Source of the DNA: Halicephalobus mephisto
Lineage: Eukaryota > Nematoda > Chromadorea > Rhabditida > Panagrolaimidae
NCBI GenBank assembly: GCA_009193035.1
Contig: SWDT01000039.1
Coordinates: 186,001 to 250,000, forward strand
Direction of reading: 5' to 3'
DNA length: 64,000 nt
Part shown: piece by piece, positions 1 to 10,812 of the stretch
Position numbering within the stretch: position 1 is the first letter of the stretch
Layout: the number at the start of each line of letters is the position of its first letter
Notes under the pieces: model-generated
What the model saw: the letters and a program-made list of their open reading frames with translations, nothing else
Database searches by the model: none
Told to the model about the DNA's origin: nothing
Translations under genes and position numbers: made by a program

Positions 1-2364
1 AATCAAAGTATTTTACCGTCACCGATTGAATTTGTTCAATTAAAAAAATGCTCTAATGAAGCTCACATAATTAATTTTAACATAGATGCTTTGATTATGG
101 GATTATTGACAATGGATCATGAATTATCTAATGGAAATGTTTTTGAAACTCAAGTGGATAATACAGTATCTGGAAAACCGTCATTGTCGAGTTTGATAGC
201 GAAAAAACAAATTCAAGGAGATTCGCATTCTAAATCGACATTGATTTCTCAAAGATGGCAAGCAGAAACTAATTTATACATGGATACGGCGAGATTATTA
301 ATGTCTCTTATATATGGATGGCATTTGGATGACAATAAGGATGCGAATATGGCGATTCCGAAACTTCGGTTATATAAACCAAAAAATCCGTTAAATTATG
401 GATTAATATCGAGAAATGGATTTATGTCGTTATATATGCCATGTTTAAGACCCTCAATGGAAAATGGAGGTTCGTTGTTTGAACAATTTGCAAAATATTA
501 TCATTGGAGTATGAATTGCGCTTTGACGACGATACATTTGATTGGAAATGTGGCACTTTCGAATTCTTTGATGTCGCTTCAAGGTAGGACTTTGAATGCT
601 TCTTTTAGAAGGAATACTTTGAAAAGAGTTGCATCTGTTCAATCAACGGATTCTATTCATGAATCTGAAGGACAACAGATTAAGGAAGGATGGTCGGCTG
701 TGGCGGCTATGCATTGTGTTATGTTACCGGATTTGTTGAAACCTTTTTCGAATTTTGCTCCGCCTAAAGTGGATTTATTGGCTAGAAGATGGCAAGATGC
801 GTCGATTGATATAAGAGATGCTTCACAAGCTTTGCTTATAAGGGAATTGAATAGAGCTGGATCGACAGGAAGAAAAAAATTAATAAATGTTTGGGCTCCG
901 TATTTACCAACGTTATTGGATTCTTCTTTATCTATTTTTGGAAAATGTACAACGTCAAATGTGCCATTTGTACCTTCTGGACCGGTTGTACAAGTTTCGA
1001 CACAGGAACAGATGGGGAATGGTGGAAATGGAAATAGTCAGAAAAGTAAGCAACCACCACCGAGACCCGCGGCCCCTCCGATCCCACCGAGAAGTGGCAA
1101 TTCTGGTCATCCTCCATTGCCGGAACCTTTGGTTGAAAAAGAATTGGTTCATGGTCAGAATCCGGAACCTATTCCACCTGAACATATGCAAAGTGGGATT
1201 AATCAAGTAAGAAGGAATCAAGCAACTGCTGTGGTGTTGTTGGGTGTTATTGGATCGGAATTTCCGGATGATTTTGAACAAGGTGATGTTGCTAGAGCTA
1301 CAGCACATTCTTTGTTGGAATTGTTAATTTCACCAGAATCTGGTATGTTACCATTGAATTCTACACTTAGAAGAGCAGCAATTGATTTGATTGGAAGAGG
1401 ATTTACATTGTGGCAACCTCATATTGATATATCGAAAGTTTTACTTGGATTATTGGAATTAGCAGCATCTGGTGATAGACAAGAAAATAGAAATAATAAT
1501 TTTGGAGCACCGTTGAATCCAATTGTTGATGCTAGTAGAACAGCACGTCATGCGTTATCGTTGATTGCGAGTGTCAGAGCTCAAGCGTTAATTACGGCTT
1601 TGAGTATGGAAGTGGCGAGATACAATTCTGCAGCACAACATCAGACTATTCAACATAATGTTGTAAGTCCACTTATTCGATCAAGAACGGAAGTATTAAG
1701 AATAATAGAACAATTAACAGAAAAACAATCAAATGATGTTGTGGATTTGATTATTCCTGTTGGTGAAATTTTGGTACATTGTTTGGATGCTAATCAGCTT
1801 AAAAGTCATACTTTAGCTGAGATTTTTCCGCCTATTGCGAAATTTTATATGATATCGTATTGTCCAGCAAGTAGAAGATTGGCATTTGGAGGAAAAAATG
1901 GTTCCATTGTTGTACATGAACTTAAAACAATGAAATCGCAGGTATATTGTTTTTTGTTGGTTTTTGATATATGAATTTTTGTTTTTTAGGTTGTTCAAGC
2001 TCATAATAATCCTATAACAGCTGTTTCGTTTGCACAAGATGGGAAATATTTAGCTGCATATTCGGCAAAAGACGCTAAAATAACTGTATGGCAAACTCAG
2101 CAATCTTTCCTTGTAAGTGATTTTTGGGATTTTGAATATTTTTTAAGTTTTAATATTTTGAATTGTTTTTGATATCTTGAATATTTTTAGGGTATGGGTC
2201 AAAGTCAGATAAGATTGATCAAATCCTTAGCTGCTCCTACTGAATTCGCCGTTCTTAGTCCTGGTGGAACGTACCAACCATTCCGTGCTAGGTTAGTCTG
2301 GATCAACCCTAAATCACTTACATTGATGTTGCCAAATGGACGAGAAAATCGCTTTTCTATCTAG
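1..2364 (+). CDS. rbc-2: WDR7 / rabconnectin-3 beta homologue, 3' part (5' end outside window)
   Basis: The reading frame is open from base 1, so the gene starts before the window. Exons are 1-1941, 1990-2112 and 2191-2364 (stop TAG), giving the last 745 residues. The C-terminal block (AEIFPPIAKFYMISY, then AHNNPITAVSFAQDGKYLA and the ending GRENRF) follows the C-terminal WD40 repeats of human WDR7 closely. WDR7 is the beta subunit of rabconnectin-3, which with the DMXL alpha subunit promotes V-ATPase assembly on synaptic and endosomal membranes (family knowledge). A helical region precedes the WD repeats, and a proline-rich stretch (PPPRPAAPPIPPRS, near base 1060) looks like a disordered linker. 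Introns are 48 and 78 bp. Identity is firm; the symbol is inferred from the C. elegans orthologue. Confidence 0.9.
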
Positions 2365-3020
2365 TTTATCATTCCAGAGTAATTTATGGCGTAGAATAAG
2401 TAATATTAAACATGCAATATATATGTAAATTGATATATAAAAATAGATGTTCATATGTGGGGATTTGCATATTTATATAAAAATATAAAATTATATGTGA
2501 AAGTTGTTCTTGAAAGTTTTTACGTGATTTGATATATGGATTTTTGAGTTTTTATATATAATTATTATTGTAGTTTTTATATAGATTTATAAAAAAATAA
2601 ATATTCATATATGAAAGTTTATTAAAATATAGAATTATATGTGAAAGTTGTTTTTGAAAGTTTTTACGTGATTTGAAGTGATTTGATATATGGATTTCTG
2701 AGTTTTTATATATAATTATTATTATAGTTTCATATAGATTTATAAAAAAATAAATATTCATATATGAAAGTTTATTAAAATATCGAATTATATGTGAAAA
2801 TTGTTTTTGAAGGTTTTTACGTGATTTGATATATGGATTTCTGGGTTTTTATATATAATTATTATTGTAGTTTTTATATAGATTTATAGACAATGAATTT
2901 GCATAAACTTTGAATTCCTCCATAAATTAGCGGCGACCGTTTTATCTACAATCTTATAGTCCACAATACGGACCAAAAAGCAGAGTTATCGACATTAATT
3001 AGACTCCTTCCCTCGTGACA
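2365..3020. repeat. Intergenic: about three tandem copies of a 145-153 bp AT-rich unit
   Basis: Between the WDR7 homologue and the GPCR gene, a unit containing GTGAAAGTTG, TTTTTACGTGATTTGATATA and TATATAATTATTATT recurs at about 2497, 2641 and 2794. The spacing is 144 and 153 bp. No gene was seen here. Its TATATGAAAG motif resembles the short repeats found in introns further right. Confidence 0.75.
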
Positions 3021-4064
3021 ATGATTACAGTTTCGAGTAAGTTTTTATATTGATTTCATTCTTAAAAATTTTTTTTTATTTTTATTTTTAAAAAATAATT
3101 TTCAAAATTTTATTTGATTCTTAAAAATTTTTTTATTTTTAAAAAATTATTTTCAAAATTATTTTATTCTTAAAAAATTACTTTTTGCTTTAAAATTTTC
3201 ATTTTTTTGATTTTCATTTCAATTTTAATTTTTTTTAAAATATTTTATTTTTTGAAGATTTTAAAAGTTTTTCTTATTTTTTTATTTTTATTTTTATTTT
3301 TATTTTTATTTTTTTATTTTTATTTTTATTCTTTTTTATTTTTTATTTTTTATATCGATTTGATTCTTAAAATTTTTTAAAAGAAAAATGAAATCAGATA
3401 TTTCTAAATTTTTTTGTTTGAAGAAGCTTTGGCTTTTTTGATGAGTCTGGTTAACTCCAATTAACCTCCTTCCTGTCTTTTTTGAATTTAATTTTTGATT
3501 TTCGGTTTTCTTAAATTCTCCATTTTTACAAGATTAAAATTTTGGAAGATTCTAGAAAATTTCAAAATGGAAGATTTTGGAAATTTTAAATTTTCGGAAT
3601 TTTCCAATTTTAAAAAATTTTTTTTAATTTAAAAATTTTCAAATATTCTAGAAAATTTAAATTTTTAAAAATTTTGAATTTTATAACTAAATTTAAAAAC
3701 TTTAATATTTTTATTTTTTGTTTCAATTCAAAATATGAGAATTAGGATTTTCGAAAATTATAGAAAATCCAAAAATTATTTTCGAAACAATTTTAAAAAA
3801 TTTTTAATTTTCGAAGATTTTTGAAATAGTTTAGAATTTTTGAAAATATTTAAAATTATTTTTTATTTTTTTCAATTTTTTAAAATAATTTAGAATTTTT
3901 GGAAATTCGTGTCAGAAAAATTTCAAAATTTTTTGGAACGATTTTTAATATTTTTTTAATTCTTGAGTAATTTTTAATTTTTGGAAATTTTTATTTTTTA
4001 AAATAATTTTGAGTTTTTGAAAATTCGTGTCGAGAAAATTCGAAAATTTAATTTTTGTTTTAGA
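3021..4064. other. AT-tract-rich non-coding stretch upstream of GPCR coding exons
   Basis: Dense A and T runs dominate, with a low-complexity (TATTTTT)n block near 3280-3340. An ATG at 3021 followed by a GTAAGT donor could be a leader exon, but it does not join in frame to the exon at 4065. No other gene evidence. Confidence 0.5.
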
Positions 4065-7000
4065 ATGAAAGTTTTGAACGAATTTTTGGCTTCAGAAATT
4101 TTCACAAATTTAAAAAAACAATTCGACGTTTTGGGTTCCTTGAATAGTACTGTAAACAGCAGAAGAAGAGTGTTTTTTTCCCGGCAATGTAATTCATTAA
4201 ATGAAATTTTCCAAGTTCCAGGTAGTACTGTCGGCGGATTACGGTATTTTTTAAATTCTAAAAATTTCAGAAGAATATTGTCCGTTTTACTGGGACGGGA
4301 TCACTTGCTGGAATGCCACGGCTCCTTTTACGTCTGTTTTTAGTCCTTGTGTAAGTTGGCCGATAAGCGAACCCCCGCCGGAGGGGGAACTGGTCGAGAG
4401 GAGGTGTCTCTCGGGGTACTGGGAGAACATGACTTCGAGGTCCCTAGAGATGCTCTACAAAAACTGTAACCCACACAGAGACGACGAACAATTGGTCAGT
4501 TACCGTAATTCCAATTTAAAAGTGCAAAAATTAAAGAAAAAATTGTTTTTGATATTTTGAATTCCCGCGGAAAAGGAGAAAAGTTTGCAAAAGTGGTAAA
4601 AAAGACAAATCGTTCCTAAAATGACTCGCTCGCTCTCCTTTTTACCTAAATTTTTGAATTTCCATGTAAAGAGAGTTTACAAAAGTGGTAAACATGGGAA
4701 ATCTGGCAAATCGACTCGCTCCTTTATCACTCGCACCCTCTTCTTGTTCCCTTTCCAACAATCCTAAAGTTTTCTAAAAATTTGTTTTCAAGCAGTTTTT
4801 ATTTCCTAAAATATTGTTCTTTTTTGTAATTTTTGGATTCCCACGTAAAGAGAGAACTATAAAAATGACAAACCCGGCAATTTGTCCCGAAATCAACTCT
4901 CTTTTTACCTAAATTCAAATTACTTTAAAAAATTTGAATTTTTTGAATGTTTTATTAATTCAAAAATTTCAGCAATCGATTGTTCTAATAGCCCGTTACG
5001 TGGCATTACTCGGCTACGGTTTTTCTGCTTTTGCATTGCTGTTAGCCTTCTTGGTATTCATTTTCTTAAAAAAACTAAAATGTGGACCTAATCGAATTCA
5101 TTTAAATTTATTTATTTCTTTTTTTCTGAGATTTGTTTTATGTGCTATAGAATTCGTCTATGCCGCAAAGTGGAGGGGAACACCTCGAAAAATTTGTTCC
5201 AAAAATGTAAGTTAATTTTTTTAATTAAAAAAAATAAAAATTTTTAAAAAATTGTTAAATTTAAAAAAGTTTATATTTTTTAATTTTGAAGAACTTTAAA
5301 AAAATTAGAAAATTTTTAGTTTGAAAAAATTTTTTAATATTAAAAAATAAAAAATTTAGTTTATTTTTGACTCATCTCTTGGTCCGAAATTACTTACCGT
5401 AGCCTGGAACTACAGTATACTGACAAGTTATGGATGGGTGTTCATCGAAGGACTGTACTTACATAACAGTATTTTTTTCAATGTTTTTAAAGAATCCAAA
5501 CCGATTTTCTACATTCTCGCTGGTTGGAGTAAGTTTTAAAAACTTTAAAAAATAAATTTATATTTTTATTTTTTTAAATTTTATATTTTAAAATTCTAAA
5601 AAAATAAAAGTATAAAAATATAAAATTTAAAAAAAACTTAAAAAATAAAAATATAAAAGTTTTAAAAAATAAGATTTTTAAAAAACTATAAAATTTAAAA
5701 AAAATAAAAAGTATAAAATTTTTAAAAAAATAAGAAATTTAAAATTTAGTTGTTCCTTTTTTGATTATTACGGTATGGAGTGTCTTCAAAGCTACAGTAG
5801 ACAACACTAAATACTGGATTGAGAATTGCGATGACAGGGTGCGTTGGATCCTACGGGGTCCTCTGATCGTTGTTGCTCTTGCTGAGGTCATCATCACGGG
5901 TAATTATTATTTTTTATTAAAAATTATAATTTTCATTTAGCGAGTATCATCCGACAACTGTATTCAAAAGTAAAAGATGAAGTTTATTTGGACGAAAGAG
6001 CAAAATACAGGTTCGATTTTTAAAATTAAATTATTCAGAATTCAGTAGGAGATTCTAGAAAATTTCAAACTTTGTAGAAGCCTTCTGAAGTTTTAGTAGA
6101 AACTTGGGATTTTCTAGAATTTTTTAGACTTATGAAATTCCAGAAAATTCCATCAGATTCTGAGAAGTTTCTGAAGTTTTCCAGAATTCAGTAGGAGATT
6201 CTAGAAAATTCCAAACTTTTTAGAAGCCTTCTGAAGTTTTCACAAAAACTACTGGAAATTTCTAGAATCTTTTAAGAACTTTTATGAAATTCTAGAAAAT
6301 TCCATCAGATTCTGGAAAGTTTCAAAAGTTTTAAAAATTTAGTGAAAGATTCTAGAAAATTCCAAACTTTGTAGAAGCTTTCTGAAGTTTTAGTAGAAAC
6401 TTGGGATTTTCTAGAATTTTTTAAGAACTTTTATGAAATTCCATCAGATTCTGAAAAGTTTCTGAAAAATCCCAGAAACTTCTAAGAAGCTTTTCAGCAT
6501 CTGATAGAAGTTTCTATAATTTTTCAGAATCCAGTGAAAGATTCTGAAAATTTTTAGATTTCGTAAAAATTTCTCAAAAAATTTTACAGTCATCTAAAAT
6601 TTCGAAAAATTTGATGAAAGATCCTAAAGTTCAAATTTTCAATTTTTTGAAGTTTTTCAGAATTTATTTTTTAATTTTAAAAATATTCCAAAATTCAATA
6701 AAAATGAAAATGTTCGGAATTTTGAAAATTCATTCCGAAAAAAATTTAATTTTTAAATTAAAATTAATTTTCAGAAAATTTGCGAAATCTTTTCTTTATC
6801 TTTTGCTGAGCATCGGAGGGACACATTTCATATTCGATATTTTTCTTCATTCTACTTCTATCCTCGAAGGCAACGGGACTCTGACGATAAGCATCCACTG
6901 TATCTACATAGTCATCAACAGTCTATGGGTACTGTATTAACTACTGTAAAAATTGCATATTTTTCGAAATTCTCAAATTTTTGAAATTCTCAAATTTTTT

Positions 7001-8013
7001 AAGTTTTCTAATTTTTGAAATTTTTTGTTTTCTAATTTTTGAAATTCTTAAATTTTTTAATATTTAAAATTTTTCAAATTTTCAAATTTTTTAAGTTTTC
7101 TAATTTTCGAAATTCTCAAATTTTTTAAGTTTTCTAATTTTTGAAATTTTTTGTTTTATAATTTTTGAAATTCTTAAATTTTTTAATATTTAAAATTTTT
7201 CAAATTAGCTAAACTTCTCAAAATCCGGCTTGAACTAAATTTAAAACTTTGAAATTGATGATTTTGATTTTTTATAACAATTTAATTTTTCTACAGTAAT
7301 TTATTTTTTACAATGAGTTCAATTTTTACAGTAATTTTGATTTTTTACAATAATTTTGGTTTTTACAGTAATTTTGTTTTTTTATGATTTTAATTTTTAT
7401 AATGATTTTGATTTTTACAGTAACTTTTGGTTTTTTACAATAATTTTGGTTTTTACAGTAATTTTGTTTTTTTATGATTTTAATTTTTATAATAATTTTG
7501 GTTTTTATAGTAACTTTTGGTTTTTTAGGGAATTGTAATTTCGTCCATTTACTGCTTCAACAACATCGAAATCAAAACAGAACTTTGGAAAAGGTTCAAT
7601 TTGAGGATTGAAGGCTTCCAAACGACCTTGGTCACATTCCCGAACTCCAACCCCCTTCGTTGACCCCCAACCACCCCCGTCATGTCTCGTCCATCAGCCT
7701 AATTTTAAAAAATAATTATTTTTTTTTCAGAAAAACATGTCCAATTCACGGAAAATCTGCTTTATCTTTATCCACAAACGGAAACGGTAACTGTCCAGAA
7801 TGTATTTTGAAAAAAAGACTTCTTGAATTAAATAATTTTCCTCAAAACGAAATTTACACAGATGAACAAAACACGGCATGCAGCACAATCGCCAATAGTG
7901 AACAAAACACTCTTCACAAAGTTCCCCCACGGGTTTATCCAAGGGTCACTTACCTGTCCTTCTGTCCTGAGGAAGGTGACGAAATCTACGAAGAGATTTC
8001 TGACAATCTCTGA
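4065..8013 (+). CDS. Class B (secretin-like) G-protein-coupled receptor
   Basis: Proposed exons: 4065-4221, 4271-4494, 4973-5206, 5360-5528, 5750-5899, 5941-6010, 6775-6928, 7529-7593, 7731-8013. They join in frame to 501 aa. The second exon encodes a hormone-receptor domain with conserved cysteines and tryptophans (YCPFYWDGITCWN, then GYWEN and YKNC). Transmembrane segments follow in order, with class B signatures: GPNRIHLNLFISFFLRF after TM1, FIEGLYLHN in TM3, the ECL2 Cys (ENCDD), and GIVISSIYCFNN in TM7. The cytoplasmic tail includes CPIHGKS. Such receptors bind peptide hormones (PDF, calcitonin/DH31 or CRF-like) and signal through Gs. Which subtype this is cannot be told. The N-terminus is uncertain: no signal peptide is seen and an upstream exon is possible. 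Without splicing at 7593 the protein would end at 7663. Confidence 0.85.
4555..4910. repeat. Intronic repeat family A (about three tandem copies) in GPCR gene
   Basis: Units carry TTTGCAAAAGTGGTAAA, AAATCTGGCAAATC, GACTCGCTC and CTTTTTACCTAAATT in the same order. The same arrangement recurs in introns of the PICK1 gene (14370-14620, 15255-15345, 15405-15570), so this is a dispersed family. Confidence 0.65.
6037..6600. repeat. Tandem repeat (~146-152 bp unit, ~3.5 copies) in GPCR intron
   Basis: GATTCTAGAAAATT followed by CAAACTTTGTAGAAGCC and CTGAAGTTTTAGTAGAAAC starts at about 6051, 6197 and 6349. The array enlarges the intron between the exons ending at 6010 and starting at 6775. Confidence 0.8.
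6950..7528. repeat. Short tandem A/T-run repeats in last-but-one GPCR intron
   Basis: Repeats of TTTTTAAGTTTTCTAATTTT with GAAATTCTCAAA (6950-7200) are followed by repeats of TTTTTACAGTAATTTTG (7290-7525). Sequence only; no function proposed. Confidence 0.7.
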
Positions 8014-8563
8014 CGAAATTTTCAAAGATAATTTTTTTTTAATTTTTAAATTATTTTAATTAAAATCATTTATGGTGAAATTTTTCGAAGAAAATTTTTA
8101 AAAATTTTTTAAAATCATTTATATTGAAATTTTAATCAAAATTGTCTCTGACGAAATTTCCAAAAATAATTTTTAAAAATCTTTAAAATTATTTTAATTA
8201 AAATCACTTATATTGAAATTTTTCGAAGATAATTTTAAAAAAAATTTTTTAAATTATTTTTTTTTAATTTTCGAAAATTAATTAAAATTTTCAAGGATAT
8301 TTTTGATAATTTTTTAAAGAAATTCACAAAATTAATTTTTGAAGATAATTTTAAATATTTTTGACGAAATTTTAAAAATTTTAAAAAATACTTTTCTTTA
8401 AAAATAATTTTAAATATTTTCGACGAAATTCATCAAGATGATTTTAATTATTTTTAATGACTCATTTTCCTCACGGTCTCTATTTCTGATTCTCCTTGAA
8501 GATCTCCGAAAATTTTTATTAAAAAAAAATAAATTAAAGCTTAAAACGTAATTGAGCAGATGT
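8014..8563. other. Intergenic between convergent GPCR and TMEM185 genes
   Basis: AT-rich, with repeated ATTTATATTGAAATTTT and GACGAAATT motifs. No ORF or RNA gene was recognised. It holds the 3' ends of the two convergent genes. Confidence 0.6.
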
Positions 8564-10064
8564 TTAATCTGGATATTCGATTATGAAAGAATTGGGGGAG
8601 ACCAGTTTTGGGTTGGTCCGGTCCTCCATCCGCAGCATTTGGACCTGGTCCGGGTTTCGGGCCGGGGTTCCTCTCGAGAGGACCTGTCTCTCGGGAAGTA
8701 CCCCATTGTCGGGTTCCTCCGTCCCGAATCTGTAGCTTATGTTGGCGTACTGTTGTAGACATGGCAAAGATTCAAAAATAAAATTGCAAAATGGTTTTCT
8801 CATCCCGAACCACCAGGTATTTCCGGACTTGTTTCCGAAGGACATCAGAACGGAGGCAATCAGGAAAATCAGCAGCGGACAAACGACTATCATGAACGGC
8901 ATCTCGTCGAACCTCCGGATGGGGCTTTCTAACGCATCCAATTTGTCCGCTAGGAAAATAAAAAAACAAAGTAAAGGAATAGTAAGTAACATATGAGATA
9001 TCGCACTGAAGAAATGGGATCTCCTTTGCACATTCGCCAAGTGAGGAGATCGTCCGATAAATATCGCCAAAGTGAGAGAGTAGAAAGTTCCGATGAAACA
9101 CAAACTGAAAACTATCCACGTTGGGACGAAAACTATCATCCAACTCCAATTCAGCGCCCCGTCCAGCTTGAAAGAAGCAAAAACGAATTGGATAATATTC
9201 ACAGAGAAAAGAAGCTCAAACTGAAAAAATCAACATTAACACATGAATTTCAAATTTGATATAAAAATTTTCGAACTTGATACACAAAAACGAAAATTAA
9301 TATATGGGTTTTCAAATTTAATACATGAAAGTCGAAATTTGATATATGAATTTTTAAAATCGATATATGAAAATCAACTTTTATATATAAGAGTTGAAAT
9401 TCGATATATGAATTCTTAAAATCGATATATGAAAATCAACTTTCATATATGAGAATTGAAATTTGATATATGAATTTTCGAAATTGATATATGAAAACAT
9501 AGTTTGATATATCAATTTTAATTTTTATATATGAAGATTAAAATTGACATGAATTTTTGAAATTGACTAACCTCGAAAGACCTGTCGTGTCTGATTGCCC
9601 AGACGGCGATTGCCATTGTGAAAAAACTCAATAAAAATAAAGGAGAAAACATCAGAAGCCAAGACAACTGCTTGTCCATCAGAGTGCCCTTGATTTCCAA
9701 TTTGTAGCAACAGAAGATTTCGAATCCCGTAAGTAAGCAATGTTCCAAAAAACAGAAAACCATGGACAAGAATTCATTTCTGGATTGGATGTCGGTCCTG
9801 GAAGGAGGTCGACAGAAAAAACTCAAAATTCCGGTCAAAAACCCAAAAAAAATTATGAGTTCCAGAATCCACAACGGCAAAAAAGCGACGAAATAATTGT
9901 AGTGCAATATGTTGTCTAATTTCAGCCCTAATGTGATGGCGAATATGAATAACGATATGTACACCAAGAATTTCCTAAAATTTAAGTAAGATTTTAAAAT
10001 AAAAAACAAAAACTTACGAAATGTTGAATTCGCTCAAAAAAGAGCGACAGTTCACTTCAAACAT
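8564..10064 (-). CDS. TMEM185A/B homologue, multi-pass membrane protein
   Basis: Exons 10064-10018, 9974-9572 and 9220-8564 join in frame to 368 aa (human TMEM185 is about 350). The protein follows TMEM185 throughout: SEFNIS then KFLVYISLFIF at the start, LKLDN/FLPLWI, VWAIRHDRSFE at the end of the first half, SVNIIQFVFASFKLDGALNW at the start of the second, then GNTWWFGMRKPFCNF and YANISY. The family has repeated LDG...W..VF.P.W membrane modules. Its molecular function is not established. The start was chosen because the short first exon matches the family N-terminus and has a GTAAGT donor. The gene is divergent from drp-1, with a 748-bp gap between start codons. Confidence 0.9.
9225..9565. 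repeat. Intronic TATATGAA-type short repeats (TMEM185 intron 2)
   Basis: A degenerate 20-30 bp unit, such as GATATATGAAAATCAACTTT, is repeated about ten times. The same style of repeat is in 10100-10480, in drp-1 intron 1 and in PICK1 intron 1. Confidence 0.75.
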
Positions 10065-10812
10065 CAGCTTTCAGAAACCATAAGCAGATTTTCTGGTTCT
10101 ACAAATTTCAGTTAATCGAAATTCATGTATAAAAATCGAAATTCATATATCGAAAATCAAAATTCATGTATAAAAATCAAAATTCATATATCAAAAATCA
10201 AAATTCGTGTATAAAAATCGAAATTCATATATCGAAAATTAAAATTCATGTATAAAAATCAAAATCCATATATCAAAAATCGAAATTCATATATCAAAAA
10301 TCAAAATTCATATATCAAATACCATTACTAATGCACAAAGTACTAAAATTCATATATGAAATCTAAAAATTATATATGAATTTGGAAATTAATATATCGG
10401 AAATAAAACTGATATATGAACAATTAAAATTGATATATCATTTATAAAAATTAGCATGTGGAATATAAGAAGTGATATATGAAGAAAAAAAAATTTCAAG
10501 TTGCAAATCACGTCAGAGACAAGGTACACACAAACGCGACAAAAACGTCCCCATGTGTCGAAATACCCTCCTCGGCCACTTGCAGTTGAAACACTACTTG
10601 GCAACTTAATTACGTCATTTCAAAAATTTTCTATCCGAGGAAAAATTTATCTTTCATCGACGACTTGTAAAAAATTTTCACATTATTGAACTTGGTGCCG
10701 TTTTTTGGAAGGTTGTTCTTGTCAAGACCATATAATCCATTCGGCCAGTAGTCCAGCGCGCAATTTCTTTTTCTTTTGCGGCCGTTTCAAGTTCGGCTTT
10801 CAGACAGTATCG
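10065..10812. promoter_or_regulatory. Bidirectional intergenic region TMEM185 / drp-1, with TATATGAA repeats
   Basis: The first 400 bases are repeats of AAATTCATATATCAAAAATC type (10110-10480). From 10500 the sequence becomes more complex (CAAACGCGACAAAAACGTCC). It ends in a polypyrimidine tract and acceptor before the drp-1 start. An in-frame upstream stretch of 36 codons (10705-10812) is probably 5' UTR, because the conserved DRP1 N-terminus starts at 10813. Confidence 0.55.
10793..10803 (+). promoter_or_regulatory. Candidate SL trans-splice acceptor of drp-1
   Basis: GGCTTTCAG ends 9 bases before the drp-1 ATG at 10813, with no exon visible upstream. This is the usual layout of nematode SL1 addition sites. 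Inference only. Confidence 0.5.

Noticed and set aside
10705..10812. In-frame 36-codon N-terminal extension of drp-1
   Set aside because: The conserved DRP1 start begins at 10813, and an acceptor at 10803 suggests the extension is outside the mature mRNA.
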